Source: JAVVHH01 sp965199665
GTDB taxonomy: Bacteria > Pseudomonadota > Alphaproteobacteria > Acetobacterales > Acetobacteraceae
Length of the DNA: 64,000 nucleotides
NCBI GenBank assembly: GCA_965199665.1
Contig: OZ241208.1
Span: forward strand, 3,782,001 to 3,846,000
Direction: 5' to 3'
This document shows positions 50,647-59,293 of this stretch, piece by piece (the first letter of the stretch is position 1; the number at the start of each line of letters is the position of its first letter). The position numbers and the translations under genes were made by a program. Below the pieces are notes generated by a model that worked only from the letters and a program-made list of their open reading frames with translations, was not told the DNA's origin and searched no databases.

Positions 50647-51617
50647 CGCCCTGCTCCCAACGACGGGTCGATCACCGGGCCCCACATGGCCGGGTATGGC
50701 GGCGCGATGCCGTGCTTGACGCCCCACAGGTACCAATTGTCCACCGCCGTGCCGGTCAGCAGGATGCCGATGCCGCCGCAGATCGGGCACAGGACGGCGA
50801 ACCACCAGGCCCAGCGATGGATCGACTCCGCCGTGGCGCAGAAGCCCATCGTCCAGCGCCAGAACAGCGCGCCGCGCTCAAAGGCGGTGCCGCGGTCGAT
50901 GATCTGCTCCACTTCGCGCTCCGCGCCGAACCGGCTGGTCGCCAGCACGGTCGCGCCGTGCATCGCGAACAGCAGCGTGGCCCCGTAGAGGAACACGATG
51001 GAGAGCATGTGGAAGGGATTATAGAACAGGTTGCCGTAGCGGATGGAGAACGACGCGGTCCAGTCGAGGTGCGGGAAGATGCCGAACGGCACCGCCTCGC
51101 TCCAGGAGCCCATCATCAACGGCCGGATGAAACCCAGCACCAGATACAGCCAGATGGCCGCGGCAAAGGCCCAGGCCACGTGCGTGCCCATGCCGAGCGC
51201 CCGTGCCCGAGTGTAGATTCGGGTCCACCACAGCAGGATGGAGGCGGTCAGGAAGAACCCGGCCATCAGCCACCATCCGCCCTCGGCCAGCGGCGGCATC
51301 ACCGTCAGCCCCAGCGCCGGCGCCGGCGGCTCCAGCGCCAGCCATGGCAGCTGGCGCACGAACTGGACGATGTCCCAGTTCACCGACGCCCACATGTTGA
51401 GCCCGATGATCTCAAAGGCGATGAAGCCGCAGATCAGCGACGCCACGCCGGTGATGCCCAGGTAGATCGGCCCGACCTGGGCATCGCCGAGGCGGCCGAA
51501 CAGGTGCAAGAAGAAAGGGGTGCCCGTACGCGTCCAGCCGGTCGTTTTGAGCGGCACGCCGGCATATGCCGGGCCGCGGACCTGAACGCGGGTGAAGATG
51601 TTCTGATACTGTGCCAT
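50643..51617 (-). CDS. pufM: Photosynthetic reaction centre subunit M
   Basis: A 324-residue five-helix reaction-centre subunit. It begins MAQYQNIFTRVQVRGPAYAG and contains the chlorophyll/iron-ligand region NPFHMLSIVFLYGATLLFAMHGATVLA and the AEREVEQIIDRG loop with the iron-binding Glu. It pairs with PufL to hold the special pair, bacteriopheophytins and quinone A. Start ATG 51617 with GGGGAG upstream; 47 bp from pufL. Its stop overlaps pufC. Confidence 0.97.
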   Translation of the reverse strand: MAQYQNIFTRVQVRGPAYAGVPLKTTGWTRTGTPFFLHLFGRLGDAQVGPIYLGITGVASLICGFIAFEIIGLNMWASVNWDIVQFVRQLPWLALEPPAPALGLTVMPPLAEGGWWLMAGFFLTASILLWWTRIYTRARALGMGTHVAWAFAAAIWLYLVLGFIRPLMMGSWSEAVPFGIFPHLDWTASFSIRYGNLFYNPFHMLSIVFLYGATLLFAMHGATVLATSRFGAEREVEQIIDRGTAFERGALFWRWTMGFCATAESIHRWAWWFAVLCPICGGIGILLTGTAVDNWYLWGVKHGIAPPYPAMWGPVIDPSLGAGR

Positions 51618-51664
51618 CGCCCGCTCCCCTTTCTTCGTTGTTGTTGTGATTGGTGTTGTTCAGC

Positions 51665-52489
51665 TCAGCGCCAGATCGGCAGGTTGAGCCACCAGCCCCA
51701 CCATTCCGGCCAGCCCCGGGTCCAGAACGGCCCGCTCAGCACGATGCACACCGCGCTCCAGAACCCGGCCGACAGCGCCAGGAACAAGCCCAGCCGGTGC
51801 ACGCCCAGCGTGCCGATGGACCAGCCGATCGTGTCGCGGAAGAAGGTGTTCTCGTGCTCGGCCGTCTTGACCGCCTCGCCCTTCGGCACGTTGGTCGCCG
51901 ACAGGACCAGCCCGCCATGCATGGAAAGTGCGAGCACGGTGGTGAAGAAGAAGCTCACCGCCAGCATGTGCGCCGGGTTGTAGTGGAAGTGCAGGTATTG
52001 GTAGCCGGTGTTGCTGACCCAATCGAGGTGGCTGAGGATCCCGTAGGGGAAGCCATGGCCCCAGGCGCCCATCAGCACGGGGCGGATCACCACCAGCGCG
52101 ATGTAGGCGAACACGGCGGTGCCGAACGCGACGGGGACGTGGTAGCCCATGCCGAGCTTGCGCGAGATCTCGGCCTGGCGCAGTGCCCAGGACACGAAGG
52201 CGCCGATCGCGCAGACCGTGATGATCTGCCACAGGCCGCCTTCCCGCAGCGGCGCGAAGCCGAGGCCGACGGACAGGTCCGGCGGTGGAATGTTGATGCG
52301 CCACGGGTTCCAGGTCGGGCCGATCGCCGCGCCGTAGAAGATCAGCAGCGTTCCGATCACGCTGAAGAAGACGGTCGTGACGCCGAAAAAGCCGACGTAG
52401 AACGGGCCGACCCAGAAGTCGAACAGGTCGCCGCCGACCAGGGTGCCGCCCCGGACGCGGTACTTTTCTTCGAAGCTCAGCATCGCCAT
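51665..52489 (-). CDS. pufL: Photosynthetic reaction centre subunit L
   Basis: A 274-residue reaction-centre subunit. It opens MAMLSFEEKYRVRGGTLVGG, the normal PufL N-terminus, which fixes the start at 52489. Ligand helices are NPAHMLAVSFFFTTVLALSMHGGLVLSA. It forms the quinone B side with PufM. It follows pufA after a 73-bp gap containing a strong RNA hairpin. The longer frame upstream is antisense-like Arg-rich sequence. Confidence 0.97.
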   Translation of the reverse strand: MAMLSFEEKYRVRGGTLVGGDLFDFWVGPFYVGFFGVTTVFFSVIGTLLIFYGAAIGPTWNPWRINIPPPDLSVGLGFAPLREGGLWQIITVCAIGAFVSWALRQAEISRKLGMGYHVPVAFGTAVFAYIALVVIRPVLMGAWGHGFPYGILSHLDWVSNTGYQYLHFHYNPAHMLAVSFFFTTVLALSMHGGLVLSATNVPKGEAVKTAEHENTFFRDTIGWSIGTLGVHRLGLFLALSAGFWSAVCIVLSGPFWTRGWPEWWGWWLNLPIWR

Positions 52490-52514
52490 ACGGGCAACCC
52501 TTTCGGTGGCGGAA

Positions 52515-52551
52515 GTGGCGGGAGCGGACGTGGTGCGTCCGTTCCCGCCAC
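52515..52551 (-). promoter_or_regulatory. pufA-pufL intercistronic RNA hairpin
   Basis: A 16-bp stem from 52515-52530 with 52536-52551, containing one G-U wobble, and a 5-nt loop (TGGTG). The same position in Rhodobacter carries hairpins that stabilise the pufBA segment of the mRNA against 3' decay and raise LH1 over reaction-centre synthesis. That role is inferred here. Confidence 0.8.
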
Positions 52552-52562
52552 GGGCAGCGTCC

Positions 52563-52796
52563 TTACCGGGGCGCGGGCGCCGGGGTCGGCTGAGACGTCG
52601 GCGACGGCATCGCCTGGCCACCGGGCAGCGGCGTCATCTGCGACGACAGCGCACCGGCGCGGCTGGGGCCCTCGAGCCAGTTGAACCGGCTGGTGCTGAG
52701 CAGGATGAAGTGGATCAACAGAGCCAGCACGAACAGGAAGGTGAACAGCGCGACGAGCGCGCGACGGGGGTCGAAAAGCAGCCATACACGCCACAT
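52563..52796 (-). CDS. pufA: Light-harvesting 1 alpha chain
   Basis: A 77-residue LH1 alpha polypeptide. It starts MWRVWLLFDPRRALVALFTF and has the transmembrane helix with LLIHFILLSTSRFNWLEG, where His binds bacteriochlorophyll. The C-terminus has an added Pro-rich tail (QMTPLPGGQAMPSPTSQPTP), making it longer than the usual 50-60 residues. Start ATG 52796. It follows pufB by 11 bp. Confidence 0.96.
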   Translation of the reverse strand: MWRVWLLFDPRRALVALFTFLFVLALLIHFILLSTSRFNWLEGPSRAGALSSQMTPLPGGQAMPSPTSQPTPAPAPR

Positions 52797-52807
52797 GATC
52801 GTTTCTC

Positions 52808-53032
52808 CTAGGCGAGCAGCGATGTGGCGGCGTTGACGCCGTCCATCAGCATTGAAGTGACGTAACCGTTCGGCCCGGGCAGCCAGGGGCGCCACAGCCA
52901 CACCAGAATATGCGCGACCACGGCGACGGCGACGAACACGATGAAGCTCGTGACGAAGATGCTGTGGAACTCGCGGGCTTCGGAATCCGTCAGACCCGAT
53001 GTCGAGCCTGTTCTCAGTTGGACATCCGACAT
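52808..53032 (-). CDS. pufB: Light-harvesting 1 beta chain
   Basis: A 74-residue LH1 beta polypeptide. The core GLTDSEAREFHSIFVTSFIV and VVAHILVWLWRPWLPG carries the bacteriochlorophyll-binding His. After RPWLPGPNGY there is an extra tail (VTSMLMDGVNAATSLLA), so the protein is about 20 residues longer than common beta chains. Start ATG 53032 with GGAGG about 10 bp upstream. No pufQ lies between it and bchZ; the gap is only 67 bp. Confidence 0.96.
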   Translation of the reverse strand: MSDVQLRTGSTSGLTDSEAREFHSIFVTSFIVFVAVAVVAHILVWLWRPWLPGPNGYVTSMLMDGVNAATSLLA

Positions 53033-53099
53033 GTTGGATTTACCTCCGTGTCTGTCGTCGCCGCGCTCCCCCCGCGCGGCTGGGGGTCTGGGTGCCGGG

Positions 53100-54551
53100 T
53101 CAAGACACCCGTCCCCGCAGTGTGTGGAGCGTGTGCCGGACGCGGTCGGCGGTGATCCGGCCTTCCTTCGCGTCTCGGGCAGCGCGCTCGACGTGTTCAC
53201 GCAGCCGCTTGGCTGCCGAAATGCGGACGATGAAGGGTTCCTGCTCGACATGCTCGTCGAGCAGGGCCGCCGCCGCCTCGTCCCACGGCTCCGCGTTCCA
53301 GGCGCTCTGCTGCACCGGCGTCGCGTCCACTTTGTCCATCTCCGTGCCGAGCGGCAGGATGTGGAAAAGCGCGTCGAACAGGGCGTTGCAGAACTCCTGG
53401 GTGATGTAGGTCGCGCCGGCATACCCCATGTAAGGGGTCCCCGTGGCCCGGCGGATCGCCGCGCCGGGGAACGACGCGGGGATGAACATCGAGCGCCCGC
53501 CCGCTTCGGCCGCGTACATCCGCTCGTTGTAGGAGCCGTAGATGATCAACGGCTTCTTGGTGTGGATCGCCTCGCGCACGGCGGCGTTGTCCGTCTTCTC
53601 GCCGGCGGTGCGGCCGAAGTGGAACACGCAGGGTAACCCGAGTTCGCCCTCGAGGAAACCCACCAGCCCATGCTCGTAGGTCCGGTTCGCGACCACGCCA
53701 AAGGTGGCGGAGGCGAAGAAGTCCTGGGTGACGGAGCGCCAGAGGTCCCACACCGGCTTGATGGTGGTGTGCTTCTCGCGCTCGATGAACGGCTCGGCGT
53801 CGAGGCCGGTGAGTTCGGCGATCTTGCGCAGGAAGTTGGTGGTCGCGTGCAGCCCGATCGGCGCCTGGAGGTAGGGCTTGCCCAACTCCTCGCAGAGCAT
53901 GCGGCCAAATTCGCGGTAGAGGCAGATGTTGATGTCGGCTTGGGCGAGCTGTGACACCTCGTCCAGATGCGACCCGAGCGGGAAAACCAAGTTGACGGTG
54001 CAGCCAATGCCTTCGACCAGGCGGCGGATCTCGGCCAGGTCGGACGGCATGTTGAACGTGCCGTACATCGGACCGATCAGGTTGACGCGCGGGGCATCGC
54101 CTTCCTTGCGGACGTATTTGCGCGCGCGCTTGGCGCCGAACTCGGTCCAGAGCCAATACAGCGCGCGGTCGGCGCACTGCCACTGGTCTTCGTCGATGGT
54201 GCGCGGAATGAAACGCAGCAGGTTGCTGCCCTCGGGCGTCACGCCGCCGCCGATCATCTCAGCGATGGAGCCGGTGACGACCACGCCGGGCAGTTCCTGA
54301 TCCTGGCTGCCGGCAGCCCGGCTCAGCGCGCCTTCGGTGCCGGTGCTCGACAGGTTCTCTTCCGACAGCCCGGTGACTACGACCGGCAATTCGTGCGGCG
54401 GCAGTCCGTCGGTGTAGTGCAGCACCGCCGTGACCGGCAGGTTCTCGCAGCCGACCGGCCCGTCGATGACGACGCGGAGCCCGCGGATGGCGGTGAACGC
54501 ATAGACGGCACCCCAGTAGCCGCCGGCGCGATCGTGGTCGATGACGAGCAT
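53100..54551 (-). CDS. bchZ: Chlorophyllide reductase subunit Z
   Basis: A 483-residue subunit of chlorophyllide a reductase (BchXYZ), a nitrogenase-like complex that reduces ring B of chlorophyllide a. It begins MLVIDHDRAGGYWGAVYAF and includes GPVGCENLPVTAVLHYTDGL, a Cys region of the catalytic NifK-like subunit. The C-terminal 80 residues are helical. Start ATG 54551 shares one base with the bchY stop, so translation is coupled. Directly upstream of pufBA. Confidence 0.96.
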   Translation of the reverse strand: MLVIDHDRAGGYWGAVYAFTAIRGLRVVIDGPVGCENLPVTAVLHYTDGLPPHELPVVVTGLSEENLSSTGTEGALSRAAGSQDQELPGVVVTGSIAEMIGGGVTPEGSNLLRFIPRTIDEDQWQCADRALYWLWTEFGAKRARKYVRKEGDAPRVNLIGPMYGTFNMPSDLAEIRRLVEGIGCTVNLVFPLGSHLDEVSQLAQADINICLYREFGRMLCEELGKPYLQAPIGLHATTNFLRKIAELTGLDAEPFIEREKHTTIKPVWDLWRSVTQDFFASATFGVVANRTYEHGLVGFLEGELGLPCVFHFGRTAGEKTDNAAVREAIHTKKPLIIYGSYNERMYAAEAGGRSMFIPASFPGAAIRRATGTPYMGYAGATYITQEFCNALFDALFHILPLGTEMDKVDATPVQQSAWNAEPWDEAAAALLDEHVEQEPFIVRISAAKRLREHVERAARDAKEGRITADRVRHTLHTLRGRVS

Positions 54552-56041
54552 CAGGTGCCCACCGCGGATTCGGACTTCACCTTGGCCGCCCGCATCTTGC
54601 GCTGCCGATCGCGGAAGCCGGCGGGCTCGGTCGGCACGCCCGTGGTGCCATAACCGGCCGTCTCGGGCGTGCCGACGCCCTGGAAGAACGACACCATGCG
54701 GGCGAAGCGCGGTGCGCTGCCGATCTGCGCGGCCACGATCGCGGCCAGCGACCCGGCGCCCGCGGCGCCGAACAGCGGCCGGGCGGAGACCATGTTGGTG
54801 TAATAGAGCGCCGGGATGCCCATTTCCTTGGCCTTCTGCACCAAAGGCGTGGTGCCGACGGCGAGGTCGGGCTTCACTTCGAGCATCGCCTGCACGTCCT
54901 GCTCGAGCGAGGCGCGAAATTGCACATGCGTGCCGCGGGCTTCGAGCCAATCGAGATCGGCCTGCGCCCATTCGGTCTTCGGGCAAGCGGTGCCGACATA
55001 CGGTACTTCGGCGCCGGCCTCGATGAGCAGGCGCGCCGTCAGCAACTCGGAGCCCTCATAGCCGGAGAGCGTAATGCGGTTGCGGATCGGGTTGGCCTCG
55101 AGCGCGGCGCGGATCGCCGGCAGGGCGCGGGCCCGGGCGGCATCACGCTTCTCGAACGACACGCCAGCCGCAAGACCGATGTTCTCGAGCCACGCTTCGG
55201 TGCCTTCGAGCCCGACCGGGCCGGAGCCCACGATCGGACGGCCGGCGACGGCGAACTCGCGGATCGACGCTGTATAGAAAGGATGCACGGCACCGACGAC
55301 GGCGCAGTCCAGCGCGCCGTACAGGTCGCGCCATTCGCGCGCCGGGGTCGGCGGAGCGAGCGCGAGGCCCATCGGGGCCAGCATCGCGCCGATGCCCGGC
55401 GGGTCCGCAGGGAAAATCTCGCCGAGCAGCGCCACGGTCGGCAGATCGGTGCCATTCCGCGGGCGGGCGACGGGGCCCTGTTCGGCTTCCAGACGGGCGA
55501 AGCGCAGCATGGCGCCGGCCAGCACGTCCTTGGCTTCCGCATGGGTCGGCACGCCGAAGCCCGGCACGTCGATCCCGATCACGCGCACGCCGTCGATCTG
55601 CTTGGGCAACCGGTCCAACGGCACGCCCGACGCGGTCGGCACGCACAGATTGATGACCACGATCGCGTCAAGGTCGGCCGGCTTGGCCAAGGCATAGACG
55701 GCGTCGCGGATGTCCTCGTAGAGCTGGCCACGCACCAGCGTCTCGGAGTTGAACGGCACGTAGCCGACGGTCCGACGCGCGCCGTAAAAGTGCGACGTGA
55801 AGGTCAGCCCGTAAACGCAGCAGGCCGACCCGCACAGGATCATCGCAACCCGGCGCATCCGCAACCCGACGCGCAGCGAGCCAAAGGCCGGGCACATCGA
55901 TTGCGGCTGATCGTGCGGTCCCTGCGGATAGTCGGAGGCCAGCCGCTCGAGCACGGCGGTTTTGCCGGCCGACCGCGCCGCCGTCAGCATGGTCTCGCGA
56001 CCCGCGTGGCAACTACCGGTGCTGGGAGGCAGCGAATCCAT
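54551..56041 (-). CDS. bchY: Chlorophyllide reductase subunit Y
   Basis: A 496-residue NifD-like subunit of chlorophyllide a reductase. The segment GPHDQPQSMCPAFGSLRVGL and CGSACCVYGLTFTSHFYGA hold cluster-binding cysteines. It is followed closely by bchZ. Start ATG 56041 is 5 bp after the bchX stop and gives the family N-terminus (GCHAGRETML-like region soon after). Confident. Confidence 0.96.
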   Translation of the reverse strand: MDSLPPSTGSCHAGRETMLTAARSAGKTAVLERLASDYPQGPHDQPQSMCPAFGSLRVGLRMRRVAMILCGSACCVYGLTFTSHFYGARRTVGYVPFNSETLVRGQLYEDIRDAVYALAKPADLDAIVVINLCVPTASGVPLDRLPKQIDGVRVIGIDVPGFGVPTHAEAKDVLAGAMLRFARLEAEQGPVARPRNGTDLPTVALLGEIFPADPPGIGAMLAPMGLALAPPTPAREWRDLYGALDCAVVGAVHPFYTASIREFAVAGRPIVGSGPVGLEGTEAWLENIGLAAGVSFEKRDAARARALPAIRAALEANPIRNRITLSGYEGSELLTARLLIEAGAEVPYVGTACPKTEWAQADLDWLEARGTHVQFRASLEQDVQAMLEVKPDLAVGTTPLVQKAKEMGIPALYYTNMVSARPLFGAAGAGSLAAIVAAQIGSAPRFARMVSFFQGVGTPETAGYGTTGVPTEPAGFRDRQRKMRAAKVKSESAVGT

Positions 56042-56045
56042 CAGC

Positions 56046-57080
56046 CTATACGCCCTCGTAGACCACTTCGAGGGACGGACGAACGAGCCGGACATCGGCG
56101 CACATATCGGCCTCGGTGGCGGGTATCAGCGTGTAGCCACGGCCGACGGCCTCGCCCTTGAACAGGCCGAGCAGCCCATCTTGCGTGAGCGGGGTCGGGC
56201 GCAGCGGCGGGGCGGTCGCGACCTGCTCGGCGAGGTCTTCGAACACAGAAGCCCACTCACCGCCGGGTCGGCCGACGATCTCGTAATTGGCGGATTTGCG
56301 CCGGATGTCCTCGTTGGCTGGGATCGCGGCCAGGACGGGAATGCCGGCGGCGGCGGCGAAGGCCTGGGCCTCACCAGTGCCGTCATCCTTGTTGATGACC
56401 AGGCCGGCCACGCCGACATTGCCGCCCATCTTGCGGAAGTATTCGACCGCCGAGCAGACGTTGTTGGCGACATAGAGCGACTGCAGGTCGTTGGAGCCGA
56501 CGACGATCACCTTCTGGCACATGTCCCGCGCGATCGGCAGGCCGAACCCGCCGCACACGACGTCGCCGAGGAAGTCGAGCAGCACGTAATCGAAGCCCCA
56601 ATCGTGGAAGCCGAGCTTCTCCAGCAATTCGAAGCCGTGGATGATGCCGCGCCCGCCGCAGCCGCGGCCGACCTCGGGACCACCGAGCTCCATGGCGTAG
56701 ACGCCGTCGCGGATGAAGCAGACGTCCGAGATGGTGACCTTCTCGCCGGACGCTTTCTTCTTGGACGAGGTCTCGATGATGGTCGGGCAGGAGCGGCCGC
56801 CGAACAGCAACGACGTGGTGTCGCTCTTGGGGTCGCAGCCGATGAGCAGGACGCGCTTGCCCTGCTGGGCCATCATGTAGCTGAGGTTGGCGAGGGTGAA
56901 GCTCTTGCCGATGCCGCCCTTGCCGTAGATGGCGATGACCTGGGTCTCTTTCTTGACCGGGCCGGTCGGCACCGCGTCGGGCTCGATGGCCGCTTCGGCG
57001 CGGAGCGCCGTGACCTGATCTTGCGGCTCCGCCGCGGACCGTAGGGCGTCCGTCATTGCGTTGGGCGTGATGGCGTTCAT
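56046..57080 (-). CDS. bchX: Chlorophyllide reductase iron protein subunit X
   Basis: A 344-residue NifH-like ATPase. The P-loop is YGKGGIGKSFTLANLS and the switch/cluster region is GCGGRGII and FLGDVVCGGFGLP, which supply the Cys ligands of the 4Fe-4S cluster bridging the dimer. It feeds electrons to BchYZ. Start ATG 57080 overlaps the bchC stop (ATGA). An unusual feature is the about 50-residue N-terminal extension before the P-loop. Confident. Confidence 0.96.
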   Translation of the reverse strand: MNAITPNAMTDALRSAAEPQDQVTALRAEAAIEPDAVPTGPVKKETQVIAIYGKGGIGKSFTLANLSYMMAQQGKRVLLIGCDPKSDTTSLLFGGRSCPTIIETSSKKKASGEKVTISDVCFIRDGVYAMELGGPEVGRGCGGRGIIHGFELLEKLGFHDWGFDYVLLDFLGDVVCGGFGLPIARDMCQKVIVVGSNDLQSLYVANNVCSAVEYFRKMGGNVGVAGLVINKDDGTGEAQAFAAAAGIPVLAAIPANEDIRRKSANYEIVGRPGGEWASVFEDLAEQVATAPPLRPTPLTQDGLLGLFKGEAVGRGYTLIPATEADMCADVRLVRPSLEVVYEGV

Positions 57081-57991
57081 GCGCGGCTCCAATCCAGGAC
57101 CATCTTCAAGCAGTCCGCGTCGGTGAAGGCGGTGCGATACGCATCGGGCGCATCGCGTGCCGGGGCTTGATGGCTGATCAGCCCGGCCAGGCTCAGCGCA
57201 CCGGATGCGGCGAGGTCGCGCACGGCGACGAGGTCGGCGGGCTGCCATTGCGCCGCGATGCGGAAGCGGGCTTCGCGCATGAAGGCGGGCGGGAAGGCGA
57301 AGGAAGGGCGGTCGGAATAGAAGCCGGCCAGCACGATCTCGCCGCCGGGGGCGAGACGCAGGATCAAGGCGTCCAGCAGCCCGGCATCGCCGGACGCATC
57401 GAGGATGACGCGGTAGTCGCGGCGCGGATCGCTCGCCGGGTCGAGCACGGCGTAGCCGGTCGCGCCGGCGGCGCGGGTCGGGTTGCGCTCCCACACCGTG
57501 GGCGAACCACCTGCGAGCACGACCAGGCGGGCCAGCAACCGGCCGAGCGCACCATGCCCGACGATCAGCTCTGGAAGCGCGTGACCGACCAGCGCGTGTT
57601 GCGCGGTCGCGGCCAGCGCGAGAAGAGTGCCATCGGCCCCGAGCCCCTCGCCGAGCGACAATGCCCGAACCGACGGCACGACGACGCGGGAAGCAGCGGC
57701 CCCGAACAGGCCGTGCACCGGGCCGAAGCAGCGGGCGCCGGGCACGAAGACCCGCTCGCCGTCGCGCGCCCCGCCGCGGATGCGGCCGACCGACTCGTAG
57801 CCCGGCACCAGCGGGTAGCCCATGCCCGGGAAAGGCGGCATGGCGCCGGACCAGAGCAGGCGCTCGGTGCCGGCGCTGATCCCGCTCCACTCGATCTCGA
57901 CGAGCACGTCGTCGGCGGTCGCGGCATCCAGCACGAGCGAGCGGAGGCTCAACTCATGCGGTGCATTCAAAACGACTGCCAGAGCGTCCAC
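57077..57991 (-). CDS. bchC: 2-desacetyl-2-hydroxyethyl bacteriochlorophyllide a dehydrogenase
   Basis: A 304-residue dehydrogenase of the medium-chain family that oxidises the 3-hydroxyethyl group to acetyl in bacteriochlorophyll a synthesis. It starts MDALAVVLNAPHELSL with GYESVGRIRGG and the NAD-binding region LIVGHGALGRLLARLVV. Start GTG 57991. First gene of the bchCXYZ-pufBALMC run, preceded by tandem PpsR-type sites at 58031-58074. Confidence 0.94.
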   Translation of the reverse strand: MDALAVVLNAPHELSLRSLVLDAATADDVLVEIEWSGISAGTERLLWSGAMPPFPGMGYPLVPGYESVGRIRGGARDGERVFVPGARCFGPVHGLFGAAASRVVVPSVRALSLGEGLGADGTLLALAATAQHALVGHALPELIVGHGALGRLLARLVVLAGGSPTVWERNPTRAAGATGYAVLDPASDPRRDYRVILDASGDAGLLDALILRLAPGGEIVLAGFYSDRPSFAFPPAFMREARFRIAAQWQPADLVAVRDLAASGALSLAGLISHQAPARDAPDAYRTAFTDADCLKMVLDWSRA

Positions 57992-58030
57992 GCGCCGTTA
58001 TCCCCCAAAACCCGCCATTGTGGCGCGATG

Positions 58031-58074
58031 TGTCAGCCTAGGCTGACTATGACGGTTGTCAACGATCATTTACA
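58031..58074. promoter_or_regulatory. Tandem PpsR/CrtJ-type sites upstream of bchC
   Basis: Site 1, 58031-58048, is TGT-N12-ACT and contains the perfect palindrome GTCAGCCTAGGCTGAC. Site 2, 58057-58074, is TGT-N12-ACA, an exact match to the PpsR/CrtJ consensus. An 8-bp gap separates them, as reported for the bchC promoter of Rhodobacter capsulatus, where the repressor binds cooperatively. A light and redox control of bchCXYZ-puf is inferred; no ppsR gene is in the window. Confidence 0.82.
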
Positions 58075-58083
58075 CTCGCCCGG

Positions 58084-59163
58084 TCACGGCTGGGCAATTA
58101 GTAGGCTGGTGAGGAGCGGATTGCTGGTCCGCACCGGCCGCACGCGGCTGAACCCGGCGGTCCCGAGCATGGCCGTCAACTCGGATTGACGCCGCGGCCG
58201 GCCGCTGCCCAACGCGAGCAGGTAGAGCGTGAAATACGCGCCGACGGGCTCGGCGCCGGGCGCGTCCAGCATCGGCTCCGCGAGCAGCAGCGTGCCGTCG
58301 GCGGGCGTGGCGGCGCGGGCGGCACGCAGGATCGCCAGCGCGGACTCGTCGTCGTGATCGTGGATCACGCGGATCAGGGTGAGCAGGTCTGCGCCCGCCG
58401 GCAGCTCGTCGCGCCGCATGTCGCCGCCGGTGGCAATCACGCGATGGCCGAGCCGGTGCGCCGCGCGGGCGGCGACCTCCGGCAGGTCGAACAGGCGGAG
58501 CTGCAGCTGGGGCGCCCGGGCGGCGGCCTGCTCGAGAAAGGCGCCCTCGCCGCCGCCGATGTCGAGCAGGCAGCGGTGGCGGCCGACATCAAAGGCGGCC
58601 AGGATCTCCGCGGCCACCAGGGGCTGCGACTGGGCCATGAGCTGCGAGTAGGCGGCCACGTCGGCGCCGGGCAGGGACGCCGGGTCGCCGGCGGCGCCGT
58701 ATGGCCAGAAGGCGGCCAGGCCGGTGCCGCCGCGGTCCCCGCGGAACAGGGCCACCGGGTCGGCGAGGTCGCGGTAAAGAATGGCGTGGTGGCGGACCAT
58801 GGCGGTCACGCCGTCATTGCCGACCATGGCGGCGCCGAGCGGGCCGAGCGCGTAGGCCGCCCCTCGCCGCCGCAGCAGCTTGAGCCCGGTCGCCGCCTCG
58901 CACAGCCGCTCGGCCCGGTCGGGCGTGAGGCCGAGCCGCGGCGCCAGCGCGGCCGGGGTCTGCGGGCGTTCGTGCAGGATCGCGAACAGGTCGAGCTCGA
59001 CGCAGCTCTGCAGCACCTGCGAGTAGGCGAACCCGGCGCACAGATCGAACAACGCCCGCGACCGCCGCCGCGCGATCGGGCGGGTGAGCGGAAAGCGCGC
59101 GGCCCAGGCGCGAAACACCGGGCTGGCCACCGTGCGGTCGCGCCAGGCCGTGATCCGCCCCAA
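58084..59163 (-). CDS. crtF: Carotenoid O-methyltransferase (hydroxyneurosporene methyltransferase)
   Basis: A 359-residue SAM-dependent methyltransferase that methylates the 1-hydroxy group of acyclic carotenoids. The SAM motif is CLLDIGGGEGAFLEQAAA near residue 215; the dimerisation N-terminus AYSQVLQSCVELDLFAIL and the catalytic-region IRVIHDHDDES match CrtF and plant O-methyltransferases. Start TTG 59163 with GGAGGGAGAGG upstream; the frame further upstream runs into a repeat (59164-59265) and a start at 59244 is unlikely. It lies between bchC and crtE in the usual crtEF-bchC order. Confidence 0.9.
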   Translation of the reverse strand: MGRITAWRDRTVASPVFRAWAARFPLTRPIARRRSRALFDLCAGFAYSQVLQSCVELDLFAILHERPQTPAALAPRLGLTPDRAERLCEAATGLKLLRRRGAAYALGPLGAAMVGNDGVTAMVRHHAILYRDLADPVALFRGDRGGTGLAAFWPYGAAGDPASLPGADVAAYSQLMAQSQPLVAAEILAAFDVGRHRCLLDIGGGEGAFLEQAAARAPQLQLRLFDLPEVAARAAHRLGHRVIATGGDMRRDELPAGADLLTLIRVIHDHDDESALAILRAARAATPADGTLLLAEPMLDAPGAEPVGAYFTLYLLALGSGRPRRQSELTAMLGTAGFSRVRPVRTSNPLLTSLLIAQP

Positions 59164-59265
59164 GACCCCCTCTCCCTCCGGACGAGGGTTGGGTGAGGGT
59201 CTGGCCCCCGGGGCGAAGCTCGGCTCCGGCGAAAGCACCCTCACCCCGGCCCTCTCCCGGGGGGA
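59164..59265. repeat. CCCTCTCCC-type intergenic repeat with long-range stem
   Basis: Between crtF and crtE. Contains CCCTCTCCC near 59168, GGGTGAGGGT near 59191, ACCCTCACCC near 59240 and GCCCTCTCCC near 59251, so inverted pairs of 10 bp enclose about 45 bp. The same motif forms the hairpin at 45710-45733. It resembles common dispersed alphaproteobacterial repeats. A role in termination or attenuation between crtE and crtF is possible. Confidence 0.6.
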
Positions 59266-59293
59266 AAGGGAGCGCGAGCGGGGAAGAGCCGTA

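Noticed and set aside
53033..53099. pufQ between bchZ and pufB
   Set aside because: The gap of 67 bp is too small to encode PufQ and shows no frame with its features.
59164..59244. Extended crtF start at 59244
   Set aside because: The extra 27 residues come from an intergenic repeat and TTG 59163 has a good ribosome site.
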